Assembly: GCF_900115625.1 (NCBI RefSeq)
Contig: NZ_FOXD01000001.1
Coordinates: 62,001 to 126,000 of the forward strand
DNA from: Salibacterium halotolerans
GTDB lineage: Bacteria > Bacillota > Bacilli > Bacillales > Marinococcaceae
Length of the DNA: 64,000 nt
Reading direction: 5' to 3'
Part shown: in pieces, positions 63,970 through 64,000 of the stretch
Numbering within the stretch: the first letter of the stretch is position 1
Layout of the letters: each line of letters starts with the position of its first letter
Notes under the pieces: generated by a model
What the model was told of the DNA's origin: nothing
The model's input: the letters and a program-made list of their open reading frames with translations, nothing else
Databases searched by the model: none
Made by a program: the position numbers and the translations under genes

Positions 63970-64000
63970 ATGATGAAGAAAGTAATCACCTACGGCCGTG
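63970..64000 (+). CDS. start of a further gene, unidentified
   Basis: After a GGAAGGA ribosome site an ATG opens MMKKVITYGR before the window ends. The MKKVITYG start recalls TagD-type cytidylyltransferases, but ten residues and an R where TagD has T do not allow a call. Confidence 0.4.
   Translation, partial: MMKKVITYGR

Noticed and set aside
63970-64000. The last partial gene as tagD
   Set aside because: Only ten residues are available and the HxGH-containing region that would prove it is outside the window.

Overview
The window looks like a chromosomal segment of a Gram-positive member of the Bacillaceae with a near-balanced base composition. The evidence is strong AGGAGG-type ribosome sites, frequent TTG/GTG starts, catabolite-responsive (cre) boxes, XylR/ROK regulation, lipobox solute-binding proteins, S-layer-homology proteins, a C30 (staphyloxanthin-type) carotenoid operon and a YumC-type ferredoxin reductase. 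The gene mix (TRAP transporter, acidic secreted proteins, SLH proteins, C30 pigment) suggests a halo-alkaliphilic bacillus, but the species cannot be fixed from sequence alone.

Layout. 1-10.4 kb (minus strand): a catabolic operon with a TRAP transporter, a PucR regulator, an N-carbamoyl-amino-acid hydrolase, PyrK-like and PyrD-like subunits, a dihydroorotase/allantoinase-like cyclic amidase, a nitroreductase and a CapA-like protein. I read this as possible orotate/dihydroorotate (or related cyclic ureide) breakdown. 10.8-18.5 kb: two chemoreceptors flank a DJ-1/PfpI protein and a minus-strand trio of amidohydrolase, Rieske ferredoxin and YumC-like reductase. 18.7-32 kb: a xylose/xylo-oligosaccharide region with an importer lacking its own ATPase, a GH43 xylosidase, xylA, xylB, divergent xylFGH and the ROK repressor xylR. 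XylR-like operators and cre boxes sit at the promoters. 32.2-40.1 kb: a galactan-type locus with a secreted GH30 enzyme carrying ricin-type and helical C-terminal domains, an importer and a GH42 beta-galactosidase. Its promoters share a TTAATTAA-type palindrome with the second ROK gene at 45.9 kb. 40-45.4 kb: a CNNM/CBS membrane protein, yhdT-panF and two tandem SLH proteins. 47.1-53 kb: an accessory patch with a UPF0175/PIN toxin-antitoxin pair, an IS4-type insertion sequence with 17-bp terminal repeats, an AT-richer serine hydrolase, a frameshifted transposase and a candidate type I toxin/antisense-RNA pair. 53.2-61.7 kb: an aldehyde dehydrogenase, a lipoprotein NagZ and a crtN-crtM-crtP-crtQ-crtO operon. 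61.9-64 kb: a YyaL-type protein and the start of another gene.

The most unusual signal is a set of intergenic arrays with a period of 52 bp (occasionally 51 or 53). Four arrays (13.8, 26.6, 32.0 and 45.5 kb) alternate TAGTGTCC and its complement GGACACTA about every half period. Two more (12.88 and 61.68 kb) use a different core, GTTAGAAT...CGTCAC, at the same 52-bp spacing. All lie at the 3' flank of transcription units, and none matches a feature class I can name.
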